Shown here piece by piece: positions 9,102 through 17,195 of a stretch of 64,000 nucleotides of DNA (positions are counted from its first letter, which is position 1; every line of letters starts with the position of its first letter). The stretch covers positions 1-64,000 of the forward strand of contig CAIJNI010000040.1 of the NCBI GenBank assembly GCA_903821995.1, in the 5' to 3' direction. The position numbers were made by a program, and so were the translations under genes. The notes beneath the pieces were generated by a model. That model saw only the letters and a program-made list of their open reading frames with translations. It ran no database searches and was not told the DNA's origin. The DNA comes from an uncultured beta proteobacterium (GTDB taxonomy: Bacteria > Pseudomonadota > Gammaproteobacteria > Burkholderiales > Burkholderiaceae).

Positions 9102-10142
9102 ATGAACGTAACCATTGTCGGGGCAGGTTCATGGGGGACGGCATTAGCATCCCACGCAATTAAGTTAGCTGCTGGAGAATCTGTACAGCCAATCTCTGTC
9201 CTCCTATACTCTCGTGATGAAGGCTTAGCTCAACAGATGAAGTTGACCCATAAAAATGAACGTTATTTAAAAGGGGTGCAATTACCATCAGAGCTTATCG
9301 TTTCATCTCATTGGAAAGACGCTTTAAATCACTGTAATCAAGTAGAAGATTTACTGGTGATTGCGACACCTTTTTCTGGGCTTGAAGAGACTACGAAGAA
9401 AATTTTAAAATCGGGCGTCGTTCCTAACAATTGGCTATGGTTGTGTAAAGGAATTGATCCTGATACTTTTCAGTTAGCTCATGAAATTATTAAAAAAAAC
9501 CTAGTTGGATTAATTCATGACCACATTAAACTTGGGGTGCTTTCTGGCCCCAGTTTTGCATTAGAAGTGGCTCATGGGTTGCCGTGTGCTTTGGTTGTGG
9601 CAAGTAATAACCCAGAAATGTGCACACTGACTCAAAGAGCGTTTCATCATGGGTCAATGCGGATATATAGTAGTTCAGATCTGATTGGCGTTGAACTTGG
9701 TGGTGCGATAAAAAATATATATGCAATAGCAACAGGTATAAGCGATGGGCTTGGTTTAGGTTTTAATGCGCGAGCGGCTTTAATTACGCGCGGCATGTCT
9801 GAGATGACGCGGTTAGGCTTAGCAATGGGGGCAAAGGCTGAAACTTTTGCTGGCTTAGCAGGTTTAGGGGACTTAATACTGACGGCGACAGGCGATTTAT
9901 CTCGTAATCGGCAAGTGGGATTAAATCTCGCAAAGAATATTTCTTTGGTTGAGATATTAAAAAATCTTGGGCATGTTGCAGAGGGCGTTCGGTGTGCAAA
10001 AGCAGTGCGAAGCTTGGCGCAACGTTATGAAGTAGAAATGCCTATCGTGCAGTCGGTTTGTGCTGTTTTATTTGAAAATAAAAATGCGAAAGATGCCGTA
10101 AAAGAACTCATGTCGAGAGACCCAAGAATAGAAAGTCTTTGA
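9102..10142 (+). CDS. gpsA: NAD(P)-dependent glycerol-3-phosphate dehydrogenase
   Basis: Reduces dihydroxyacetone phosphate to sn-glycerol-3-phosphate for phospholipid synthesis. 346 residues. The dinucleotide-binding loop GAGSWGTAL is at residues 7-15; the catalytic lysine region is GGAIKNIYAIATGISDGL, and GLAGLGDLILTATGDLSRN is the C-terminal signature. Its stop codon is 1 nt from that of the convergent trmL; the two stops are held inside a 17-bp palindrome (10135-10151). Confidence 0.96.
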   Translation: MNVTIVGAGSWGTALASHAIKLAAGESVQPISVLLYSRDEGLAQQMKLTHKNERYLKGVQLPSELIVSSHWKDALNHCNQVEDLLVIATPFSGLEETTKKILKSGVVPNNWLWLCKGIDPDTFQLAHEIIKKNLVGLIHDHIKLGVLSGPSFALEVAHGLPCALVVASNNPEMCTLTQRAFHHGSMRIYSSSDLIGVELGGAIKNIYAIATGISDGLGLGFNARAALITRGMSEMTRLGLAMGAKAETFAGLAGLGDLILTATGDLSRNRQVGLNLAKNISLVEILKNLGHVAEGVRCAKAVRSLAQRYEVEMPIVQSVCAVLFENKNAKDAVKELMSRDPRIESL

Positions 10143-10143
10143 T

Positions 10144-10614
10144 TCAAAGACCCCCTTCATAGTTGTTCTGGCGCCAAGCATCGTAAATGACTACGGCAAC
10201 ACTATTTGATAAATTTAAGCTTCGATTATTGGGGAGCATTGGTAAGCGCCAGTGGTTTTCTTGGGGAATGGCAGAGCGAATTTCATTAGGCAAACCTTTT
10301 GTTTCTGAGCCAAAAATTAAAAAATCATTCTTTTCAAAAGTTGCGTTAGCGATAGTTTGATTTGATTTTGTAGTTAAGGCGTGTAAGCGCGTTAGGTTAG
10401 GACTCATTAGATCCATAAATGTATTCCAACTTGGGTAAGACTGAATGTTCGCCAATTCGTGATAGTCTAGGCCTGCCCGACGCATTTTGGAACTATCCAA
10501 AGGAAATCCCAAAGGCTCAATTAGATGTAGAGTACAGCCAGTATTGGCGCAAAGCCTAATAATATTTCCAGTATTGGGTGGAATTTCGGGGTGAACTAGA
10601 ACAACATTGAACAT
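10144..10614 (-). CDS. trmL: tRNA (cytidine(34)-2'-O)-methyltransferase TrmL
   Basis: SPOUT-class enzyme that methylates the ribose of nucleotide 34 in tRNA-Leu isoacceptors. 156 residues, the usual minimal length. The N-terminal part HPEIPPNTGNIIRLCANTG and the knot region LIFGSETKGLPNEI are diagnostic. comF lies 1 nt upstream on the same strand, so both are probably cotranscribed. Confidence 0.94.
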   Translation of the reverse strand: MFNVVLVHPEIPPNTGNIIRLCANTGCTLHLIEPLGFPLDSSKMRRAGLDYHELANIQSYPSWNTFMDLMSPNLTRLHALTTKSNQTIANATFEKNDFLIFGSETKGLPNEIRSAIPQENHWRLPMLPNNRSLNLSNSVAVVIYDAWRQNNYEGGL

Positions 10615-10615
10615 T

Positions 10616-11302
10616 TCAAGATATCTCTTTACGAATATCCCTTAGGATAATCCAATTGCTAACCCAATAGACTCCAATAGTTTTTAAGAGAAGAGCTATT
10701 TGATTAAAATCCTTCTCAGCTGACATATAGCAACTAACAATGCCAACCCTTTTGTCCTCTAAAAAGCCAGAATCACTACTCTTAGGAAAGATAGAAAATT
10801 TATTTGAAAGTTTACAGTTTTCAGAATTTGGCATTGTTAGTCCTATACAATTTTTGAGAAGTTCAATTTTGTGAAGTTTCCCCAAAGCTTTAGCAAGTTC
10901 GAGAGAACTTGAAAACCCCCGCTTACAAACCATTTGATGGTATTCGGGCATTGGAATTAAAAAATCTAAAGGGGAAGCTTGACGTTTGCCTAAAAAACAC
11001 CAGGCATCAACGATAGTAGGGAGTAGCTCAATAGCACCCGATTGGTCAAACTTCTTTATGGCGGGAAATAATCTACTATGGAGATATCCTAGGCAAACGG
11101 TAGAATCAAAGCAAGGTCTATTGATGAGGCAGCTTTTACATAACCAAGTGTGGCTTGGGTTGGCGCACATAATGCATTGATATGCACATGAAAGACTTGA
11201 TAACTCTACAATACAGGCATGACAAAGTGAGTTTGCTTGCCGTGAATTACACAGTCCGCAATGCGTCGGCACTAGTTGTTTATAAAAATGAGAAAGCAGC
11301 AT
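10616..11302 (-). CDS. ComF family protein with degenerate phosphoribosyltransferase domain
   Basis: 228 residues. The N-terminal part has two four-cysteine groups typical of ComF zinc binding (Cys15/18/27/30 and Cys43/46/55/58), then the ComF-type LIPMPEYHQMVCKRGFSSSLELAKAL. The C-terminal part should carry the PRPP-binding loop (hydrophobic strand followed by DD..TTG.T); instead it reads RVGIVSCYMSAEKDFNQ near residues 184-200, with no such acidic pair or TTG. ComF proteins are linked to DNA uptake; with this motif gone, phosphoribosyl binding is doubtful. The reading frame is intact, so it may be a variant or a gene in early decay. Confidence 0.8.
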   Translation of the reverse strand: MLLSHFYKQLVPTHCGLCNSRQANSLCHACIVELSSLSCAYQCIMCANPSHTWLCKSCLINRPCFDSTVCLGYLHSRLFPAIKKFDQSGAIELLPTIVDAWCFLGKRQASPLDFLIPMPEYHQMVCKRGFSSSLELAKALGKLHKIELLKNCIGLTMPNSENCKLSNKFSIFPKSSDSGFLEDKRVGIVSCYMSAEKDFNQIALLLKTIGVYWVSNWIILRDIRKEIS

Positions 11303-11340
11303 TAAAGTCTGTTAAGCCCGAAATAATTTAGTATATCGAC

Positions 11341-12159
11341 GTGAAGATTCCCCTAATGATTAAAAGCATATTTCGAAATTTATACGCATCTCCAAGGCTT
11401 AAGTTTTTAGAATGGCTTTCGGGTGAGCTATCGGTACGTATGGCAGAGAATTTAAAGCTAATCAAGATGGCACCAAAAGACATTTTGGTAATTAATCCAC
11501 ATGATCTTTCGGTTTCAAGTCTTTTAAGAAAAACATACCCCAAAAGTAAACTATGGCGACAGTCTGTGACTTTGGCCAAAATTCGACCCACTCTAAAAAG
11601 TTGGTTTTATGGTCTAAAGAGCACACCTTTTGATGGAGATGGGGATTTGAATAGCGCTAAAAACATTCAATTTGACCTACTTTGGGCTAGTTCTTGGTCA
11701 ATTAATAGTGACAAGGACTGGAAAGTAGACCTACAAATTTGGCATGAGCACTTAAAATCCGATGGGTTACTGATGTTTTCATATCTAGGGCCAGATACTG
11801 CCCTTGAATATCGGCATTTATTTCAACGAGAAACCCTTATGGGTTTAGATATGCACGATATTGGTGATGGATTAATGCATTCAGGATTTAGTAATCCAGT
11901 TATGGATATGGAATATTTAAAATTAACCTACCAAGACGTTCAAGTTCTTTTAAATGATTTGCAATCCTTAGATCTCATTGCTCCTGTTTTGGAAGCCAGA
12001 GAAAAGGCTACCTTACAACAAGCATTAGAGATGACCCGAGGTGCCAAAAGCCATTGGGAATTAACCCTCGAGGTTGTTTATGGGCACGCTTGGAGAGTTA
12101 GCAAGAGGGTTTCTGGGGAAGTGTTAATAAGGCCCGAGGACATAAAAAGAAGGACTTAG
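11341..12159 (+). CDS. BioC-like methyltransferase with eroded SAM motif
   Basis: 272 residues (GTG start; an in-frame ATG at 11356 is an equally good start). The C-terminal half closely follows the BioC/NDUFAF5-type pattern: LLMFSYLGPDT, then MHDIGDGLMHSGFSNPVMDME and LTYQDVQVLLNDL. The N-terminal SAM-binding motif I, normally a DxGxGxG loop, is replaced by DILVINPHDLSVSSLL (47-62) with no glycines. A working methyl transfer therefore seems doubtful. It is divergent from comF (38 nt between the starts) and upstream of coxB. The family makes malonyl-ACP methyl ester for biotin or acts in respiratory assembly; the role here is unknown. Confidence 0.75.
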   Translation: MKIPLMIKSIFRNLYASPRLKFLEWLSGELSVRMAENLKLIKMAPKDILVINPHDLSVSSLLRKTYPKSKLWRQSVTLAKIRPTLKSWFYGLKSTPFDGDGDLNSAKNIQFDLLWASSWSINSDKDWKVDLQIWHEHLKSDGLLMFSYLGPDTALEYRHLFQRETLMGLDMHDIGDGLMHSGFSNPVMDMEYLKLTYQDVQVLLNDLQSLDLIAPVLEAREKATLQQALEMTRGAKSHWELTLEVVYGHAWRVSKRVSGEVLIRPEDIKRRT

Positions 12160-12202
12160 TTTGTCCCTTTATAAATGATGGAACAGAAATTTAGTAGCTA
12201 AA

Positions 12203-12232
12203 TTTTCAAACATTCAAATTAATCAATATAAT
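12203..12232 (+). promoter_or_regulatory. Candidate sigma-70 promoter of the cox locus
   Basis: A perfect TATAAT is at 12227-12232, with TTTTCA at 12203-12208 as a moderate -35 box (18-nt spacer). It lies about 40 nt before the coxB start in the 115-nt gap after the BioC-like gene, the only roomy gap upstream of the cox genes. The call rests on hexamer matches only. Confidence 0.45.
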
Positions 12233-12274
12233 CTAGGCTATTAACAAATTCCGCCTATTAAAAATGGAAAAAAA

Positions 12275-13432
12275 ATGAAATCTTTAGTACGTTTGGTCAA
12301 ATTATTATTTTTAAGCACTTCGGTAGCAATTTCAAGCCTCGTTTTGGCTTATAACGATATGCCGGGAGGCCCAGCCAATTTTCAGTTAAATTTTCCAGCC
12401 CCTGTGACGAAAATTATGGAAGAGATTCATTGGCTCCACTGGTTCATGTTAGTAATTTGTGCAGTCATTTTTGTCGCGGTTTTTGGGGTACTGTTTTATT
12501 CAATTCTTAATCATAGAAAATCCAAAGGGGCTAAAGCAGCCTCATTTCATGAAAGTACTACTGTAGAAATAATTTGGACAGTAATTCCTTTGATTATCGT
12601 GATCGGGATGGCTTTGCCTGCGACCAAAACTGTAGTTGCTATGAAAGACACAACAAATGCAGATATTACGATTAAGGCTACGGGATATCAGTGGAAATGG
12701 GGATATGAATACATTAAGGGGGAAGGAGAAGGCATTAATTTCCTATCGACCCTAACAACACCACGTGAACAGATTAATAACTTAGAACCTAAGACTGATA
12801 CATACTTGATGGAAGTTGACCATGAAGTAGTAGTGCCAGTGAATAAAAAAATCCGTGTTATTACCACCGCTAATGATGTGATCCACTCATGGACAGTCCA
12901 GGGTTTTGGAGTTAAACAAGATGCCATCCCTGGGTTTGTAAGAGACGCATGGTTTAAAGTTGAAAAAATTGGAGTTTATCGCGGTCAATGTTCAGAATTA
13001 TGTGGCAAAGAACATGCCTTTATGCCCATTGTTGTTAGAGTTGTTTCTGATGAAGACTATTCAAAATGGGTAGCAGAAACTCAAAAAATGATGGCGGCAA
13101 TGTCAGATGACCCATCCAAGGTTTATACCCTAGAAGAGCAAAAGGCACGCGGAGCAAAAGTATATTCGGCTAATTGCGCCGTATGTCATCAACCAAATGG
13201 AAAGGGCGGTGGCGCTTTCCCTCCGCTAGACACTAGCAAAGTTGTCAATGGACCAAAAGAAGCTCAGTACAATATTCTCTTAAAGGGAAAAAACGCAATG
13301 CCAAACTGGTCTATGTTGTCGGATGGTGATTTGGCGGCAGTAATGACTTACACAAGAAACTCCTGGAGCAATCACACGGGTGAAGTAATTCAGACAAGTG
13401 ATTTTGCGAGTGCGAGAGCTGCAAAAAAGTAA
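12275..13432 (+). CDS. coxB: Cytochrome c oxidase subunit II with fused cytochrome c domain
   Basis: Accepts electrons from cytochrome c at the CuA centre and passes them to subunit I. 385 residues: signal peptide (to about residue 25, SLVLA), two transmembrane helices (about 50-75 and 95-115), a periplasmic cupredoxin domain with the CuA motif starting at Cys239 and Cys243 (CSELCGKEH) and the aromatic strip WKWGYEY, then a C-terminal cytochrome c domain with heme-binding CAVCH at 301-305 and a later methionine (KNAMPNW). The fused heme domain is of the caa3 kind and is common in betaproteobacteria. coxA follows 34 nt downstream. Confidence 0.95.
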   Translation: MKSLVRLVKLLFLSTSVAISSLVLAYNDMPGGPANFQLNFPAPVTKIMEEIHWLHWFMLVICAVIFVAVFGVLFYSILNHRKSKGAKAASFHESTTVEIIWTVIPLIIVIGMALPATKTVVAMKDTTNADITIKATGYQWKWGYEYIKGEGEGINFLSTLTTPREQINNLEPKTDTYLMEVDHEVVVPVNKKIRVITTANDVIHSWTVQGFGVKQDAIPGFVRDAWFKVEKIGVYRGQCSELCGKEHAFMPIVVRVVSDEDYSKWVAETQKMMAAMSDDPSKVYTLEEQKARGAKVYSANCAVCHQPNGKGGGAFPPLDTSKVVNGPKEAQYNILLKGKNAMPNWSMLSDGDLAAVMTYTRNSWSNHTGEVIQTSDFASARAAKK

Positions 13433-13466
13433 TCTCTTGAATAAATAGTTTTTAACTGGAAAAAAT

Positions 13467-15068
13467 ATGACCACAGTAACTACTTCTCTTGACACAACTC
13501 ATGACCATCATGATGACCATGCACATGAAATGCCGCATGGTTGGAGACGTTGGCTTTTTGCCACAAACCACAAAGACATTGGAACGATGTATTTGCTTTT
13601 TGCTTTTATGAACTTACTCGCCGGTGGAACGATGGCATTACTCATTCGGTTAGAGTTATTTCAGCCAGGATTACAGTTCTTGCGCCCTGAGTTTTTTAAT
13701 CAATTGACCACTATGCATGGTCTGATCATGGTCTTTGGCGCAATTATGCCGGCCTTTGTGGGGTTCGCCAATTGGATGATACCTCTTCAGATTGGTGCTG
13801 CAGATATGGCGTTTGCCCGAATGAATAATTTTAGCTTTTGGATTATGCCTGTAGCAGGAGGACTTTTATTAACCTCATTTTTAGCTCCAGGTGGTGCAAC
13901 TGCGGCTGGATGGACTCTTTATGCGCCTTTGTCAGTGCAAATGGGCCCAGGAATGGATATGGCAATTTTTGCGATTCACCTCATGGGTGCGTCATCAATT
14001 ATGGGATCAATTAATATTATCGTAACCATATTAAATATGCGGGCACCAGGCATGAGTTTGATGAAAATGCCTATGTTTTGTTGGACATGGCTAATTACTG
14101 CATATTTGTTAATCGCTGTAATGCCAGTCCTAGCAGGTGCGATCACAATGGTACTTACCGATAGGCACTTTGGAACAAGCTTCTTTGCTGCTGCTGGCGG
14201 TGGAGACCCAGTGATGTATCAGCATATATTTTGGTTCTTCGGTCACCCAGAAGTTTATATCATGATCTTGCCTGCGTTTGGAATCGTTAGTGAAGTCATC
14301 CCCACATTTGCTCGCAAAAGACTATTTGGGTATAGCTCGATGGTTTATGCGACAGCCTCTATTGCAATTCTGTCCTTTATCGTTTGGGCGCATCACATGT
14401 TTGCAACTGGAATGCCGGTGACGGGGCAGTTATTTTTTATGTACGCAACGATGCTTATTGCAGTTCCAACGGGCGTGAAAATTTTTAACTGGGTTGCAAC
14501 AATGTGGCGTGGTTCTTTGACTTTTGAAACGCCGATGTTATGGGCCATTGGTTTTATATTTGTTTTCACACTAGGTGGATTTACCGGATTGATTTGCGCG
14601 ATGGCTCCAATTGATATTGGTATTCAAGACACATATTATGTTGTTGCTCATTTCCACTACGTTTTAGTAGCCGGATCACTCTTTGCCCTTTTTTCCGGGT
14701 TTTATTACTGGGCTCCAAAGTGGACTGGCTTTATGGTTAATGAGACAAGAGGAAAGATTCATTTCTGGGGGTCAATGATATTTTTTAACGTCACATTCTT
14801 TCCGATGCATTTCTTAGGACTAGCAGGAATGCCAAGGAGATATGCGGATTATCCAGTGCAATTTGCAGATTTCAACGCTGTAGCTTCGATTGGCGCTCTA
14901 GGGTTTGGGTTGTCACAAGTCTATTTTCTACTATTTGTAGTGCTCCCTACGTATCGCTCCGGTCAGAAAGCTGAGGCTAAGTCATGGGAAGGAGCACACG
15001 GTTTGGAGTGGACTGTCCCATCACCAGCACCTTTCCATACATTTGAAACTCCCCCGCACGTAGATTAA
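13467..15068 (+). CDS. coxA: Cytochrome c oxidase subunit I
   Basis: Catalytic subunit holding heme a and the heme a3-CuB centre where oxygen is reduced. 533 residues, about 12 transmembrane helices. The cross-linked His-Tyr pair is in FFGHPEVYIMILPAFG, the CuB histidines in VWAHHMF, and the heme ligands in VVAHFHYVLVAG. The first 20 residues are rich in His and Asp (THDHHDDHAHEMPHGW), a likely metal-handling or simply linker stretch. It is followed by the small assembly protein and ctaG. Confidence 0.97.
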   Translation: MTTVTTSLDTTHDHHDDHAHEMPHGWRRWLFATNHKDIGTMYLLFAFMNLLAGGTMALLIRLELFQPGLQFLRPEFFNQLTTMHGLIMVFGAIMPAFVGFANWMIPLQIGAADMAFARMNNFSFWIMPVAGGLLLTSFLAPGGATAAGWTLYAPLSVQMGPGMDMAIFAIHLMGASSIMGSINIIVTILNMRAPGMSLMKMPMFCWTWLITAYLLIAVMPVLAGAITMVLTDRHFGTSFFAAAGGGDPVMYQHIFWFFGHPEVYIMILPAFGIVSEVIPTFARKRLFGYSSMVYATASIAILSFIVWAHHMFATGMPVTGQLFFMYATMLIAVPTGVKIFNWVATMWRGSLTFETPMLWAIGFIFVFTLGGFTGLICAMAPIDIGIQDTYYVVAHFHYVLVAGSLFALFSGFYYWAPKWTGFMVNETRGKIHFWGSMIFFNVTFFPMHFLGLAGMPRRYADYPVQFADFNAVASIGALGFGLSQVYFLLFVVLPTYRSGQKAEAKSWEGAHGLEWTVPSPAPFHTFETPPHVD

Positions 15069-15081
15069 GGCGATATATTCC

Positions 15082-15210
15082 TTGGATAATAATTCAGCAT
15101 CAACAAGTCAAAAGACCTCATCTGCTAATAAGCGGATGGGGCTGACTTTAATGAGTATTGCGTTGGTATTTTTTGTTGCAATCATCATTAAAAGAACTTT
15201 TTTAGGATAA
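15082..15210 (+). CDS. Small cytochrome oxidase assembly-type membrane protein
   Basis: A 42-residue reading frame starting with TTG, between coxA and ctaG. It has a polar, serine-rich N-terminus, then one transmembrane segment (MGLTLMSIALVFFVAIIIK) and a short basic end. A one-helix protein at exactly this place is typical of betaproteobacterial cox loci, where it is annotated as a small oxidase assembly protein. An in-frame ATG at codon 19 would leave only the helix, so the TTG start is preferred, although the start is not certain. The frame fills the 148-nt gap between coxA and ctaG. Confidence 0.75.
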   Translation: MDNNSASTSQKTSSANKRMGLTLMSIALVFFVAIIIKRTFLG

Positions 15211-15216
15211 GCCTTC

Positions 15217-15804
15217 GTGTTTAATAAAGTCCAGCTTAATCAACAAATGTTGATTAAGCTAATAATTGTCTGCGTAGTGATGTTTGGTTTTGGATATGCC
15301 CTAGTACCTGCTTACAAAGCAATATGCGAAATCACAGGTATTAACGTGGTGACAAATAAAAACGAATATGGTGTCAGGGCTTATGGAGCTAACAAGCCTA
15401 AAAATACTCAAATAGATAGTTCTCGGATCGTCACAGTAGAGTTTGATTCAAATGCGCAAGGGCCACTTCGCTTTAGACCTGTAAAGAATTATCTTGAAGT
15501 CCATCCGGGTGAGGTAAATCAAATTATCTATGAGGTGGTGAATGAGAAAAATCGAACGATCATTGCTCAGGCGATTCCAAGTTATGCACCTAAAATAGCA
15601 ACTTTGCACTTTACTAAGTTGGAATGTTTTTGCTTTTCACAGCAAACTTTGCAACCAAGAGAGTCTAGAGAAATGCCAGTCGTATTTATTATTGATCCTA
15701 AATTACCCAAAGATGTCAAAACGATTACGCTTTCTTATACCTTTTTTGAGATCAATGGCGCCACAAAAGTTATCACAGGTGAATCAAAGCCATCTAAAAT
15801 ATAA
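15217..15804 (+). CDS. ctaG: Cytochrome c oxidase assembly protein CtaG/Cox11
   Basis: Delivers copper to the CuB site of subunit I. 195 residues starting with GTG: one N-terminal transmembrane helix (about residues 12-30) and a periplasmic immunoglobulin-like domain. The copper-binding cysteines are in LECFCFSQQTL, and REMPVVFIIDPKLP is the conserved final strand region. It lies 6 nt after the small assembly protein and 8 nt before the DUF2970 gene. Confidence 0.94.
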   Translation: MFNKVQLNQQMLIKLIIVCVVMFGFGYALVPAYKAICEITGINVVTNKNEYGVRAYGANKPKNTQIDSSRIVTVEFDSNAQGPLRFRPVKNYLEVHPGEVNQIIYEVVNEKNRTIIAQAIPSYAPKIATLHFTKLECFCFSQQTLQPRESREMPVVFIIDPKLPKDVKTITLSYTFFEINGATKVITGESKPSKI

Positions 15805-15812
15805 CTAAAATT

Positions 15813-16022
15813 ATGAAACCAAGAAAAAACAGCGCAGTATCAACCTTTATGAGATCCATGAGCGCAGTATTTTGGGGATTTTTAGGGGTGAGAAAAGAGA
15901 GTGGCCATCAGCAAGATATGTCCTCTTTAAGCTTTGTTCATGTAATAATTGCAGCTGTGATTGGTGTGATGATATTTATGAGTATTTTGTTATTGGTCGT
16001 GAAATTAGTGTTAGCAAAGTAA
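15813..16022 (+). CDS. DUF2970 family membrane protein
   Basis: 69 residues, with one clear transmembrane helix (about residues 43-66) and a basic N-terminus containing the family pattern AVFWGFLGVRK. The function is not known. It is found between ctaG and coxC in many betaproteobacterial oxidase loci, which suggests a role with the oxidase; this is inference from position only. Confidence 0.85.
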   Translation: MKPRKNSAVSTFMRSMSAVFWGFLGVRKESGHQQDMSSLSFVHVIIAAVIGVMIFMSILLLVVKLVLAK

Positions 16023-16054
16023 AAACCTATTTATAAAAGATTTTAGGAGTAGTT

Positions 16055-16915
16055 ATGTCAGCATCTTTAAATAAAACCCCGTATTATTTTGTTCCAGAGC
16101 CATCTAACCATCCGGTTAGAGCAAGCTTAGGACTGATGAGTTTTGGGTTTGGTATGTCCCAGTGGGTTAATGGACACACTTATGGAGCAGCGTTTACAGC
16201 TGTTGGTGTGGTTTGGTTTCTGTTTGTTTTGTACCAGTGGTTTGGTGATGCAATTGCCGAATCTGAAGGTGGAATGAACAGCGTCAACGTTGATGTTTCT
16301 TATCGCTGGTCAATGAGTTGGTTTATCTTCTCAGAAATTATGTTCTTTGCTGCTTTCTTTTCTGCATTGTTTTATGCAAGAAGTATTGCTACCCCTTGGT
16401 TGGGAGATATTGATCATAAGTTAATCTGGCCTGATTTTGCTGCGAATTGGCCTAATTCTGGACCAGGTGGATTAGTAGAGGCATTTGCAACAATGGGGCC
16501 GTGGCCGATTCCTACAATTAATACAGCTATTTTGCTCACTTCCGGCCTAACTGTAACTTGGGCTCATCACGCTATTAGAGAGAATCACCGCAAACAAGCG
16601 ATTACATTCTTAGCAGCTACTGTTGGACTTGGTTTTCTCTTTGTTTGTCTCCAAGCGTATGAATATGTTCATGCATATCACGAGTTAAATCTAAAACTTA
16701 CTTCAGGAATTTATGGCTCAACATTCTTTATGTTGACAGGTTTTCATGGATTTCATGTGACCTTAGGGGCCATCATGTTGGCTGTAGTATTAAGAAGACT
16801 TATTAAGGGACATTTCACAGCTGAGAATCATTTTGCTTTCGAAGGAGCATCCTGGTATTGGCATTTTGTCGATGTTGTCTGGTTAGGGCTTTATTTAGTT
16901 GTTTACTGGATGTAA
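16055..16915 (+). CDS. coxC: Cytochrome c oxidase subunit III
   Basis: Core membrane subunit that stabilises the oxidase and proton uptake. 286 residues with about seven transmembrane helices. Diagnostic parts are SEIMFFAAFFSALFYA, the glycine/proline-rich loop PGGLVEAFATMGPWPIPTINT and the C-terminal FHGFHVTLGAIML with EGASWYWHFVDVVWLGLYLVVYW. An AGGAG ribosome-binding site lies just before the ATG. A strong inverted repeat immediately after the stop ends the coxB-coxC transcript. Confidence 0.96.
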   Translation: MSASLNKTPYYFVPEPSNHPVRASLGLMSFGFGMSQWVNGHTYGAAFTAVGVVWFLFVLYQWFGDAIAESEGGMNSVNVDVSYRWSMSWFIFSEIMFFAAFFSALFYARSIATPWLGDIDHKLIWPDFAANWPNSGPGGLVEAFATMGPWPIPTINTAILLTSGLTVTWAHHAIRENHRKQAITFLAATVGLGFLFVCLQAYEYVHAYHELNLKLTSGIYGSTFFMLTGFHGFHVTLGAIMLAVVLRRLIKGHFTAENHFAFEGASWYWHFVDVVWLGLYLVVYWM

Positions 16916-16946
16916 TTAAAAACCGCTGTAAAACAGCGGTTTTTAA
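16916..16946. terminator. Bidirectional Rho-independent terminator between coxC and the DUF2909 gene
   Basis: A perfect 14-bp stem (16916-16929 with 16933-16946, core ACCGCTGT/ACAGCGGT) with a 3-nt AAA loop. A- and T-runs on the two sides let it work in both directions. It starts on the base after the coxC stop and also contains the stop codon of the convergent small membrane protein gene. Confidence 0.9.
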
Positions 16947-17152
16947 TTTGAAACTCGGATCCCAGTGGTTTGTATTAGCCCAAAGTAGTGGGCAACCCAA
17001 ATTCCAATAAACAGAGATATTGATAATCCAATTCTAATAAATAACGACCTCACCATATTCGAGCTCGTGCCTTTATCGCGCATCATAAAAAAAAGCGCTG
17101 ACCCTAGACTAATTAGGATACCTAGAAATACAAGAGGGATAATAAATTGCAT
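16943..17152 (-). CDS. Twin transmembrane protein (DUF2909)
   Basis: 69 residues from the ATG at 17152, which gives the family-typical N-terminus MQFIIPLVFLGILISLGSAL; an in-frame ATG at 17176 would add eight residues. Two transmembrane helices flank a short basic loop (MMRDKGTSSNMVRSLFIRIG). The function is unknown. It is regularly found next to cox genes in betaproteobacteria, on the opposite strand between coxC and SURF1 as here. Its stop lies within the terminator stem. Confidence 0.85.
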   Translation of the reverse strand: MQFIIPLVFLGILISLGSALFFMMRDKGTSSNMVRSLFIRIGLSISLFIGIWVAHYFGLIQTTGIRVSN

Positions 17153-17195
17153 ATATTGATTATGATACCAATTCAAATGTTAAGCGTGGGGTAGC

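Noticed and set aside
13470..13550. Histidine-rich start of CoxA as a special metal-storage domain
   Set aside because: The stretch is short and such His-rich ends are frequent in CoxA of this group; no separate domain can be supported.
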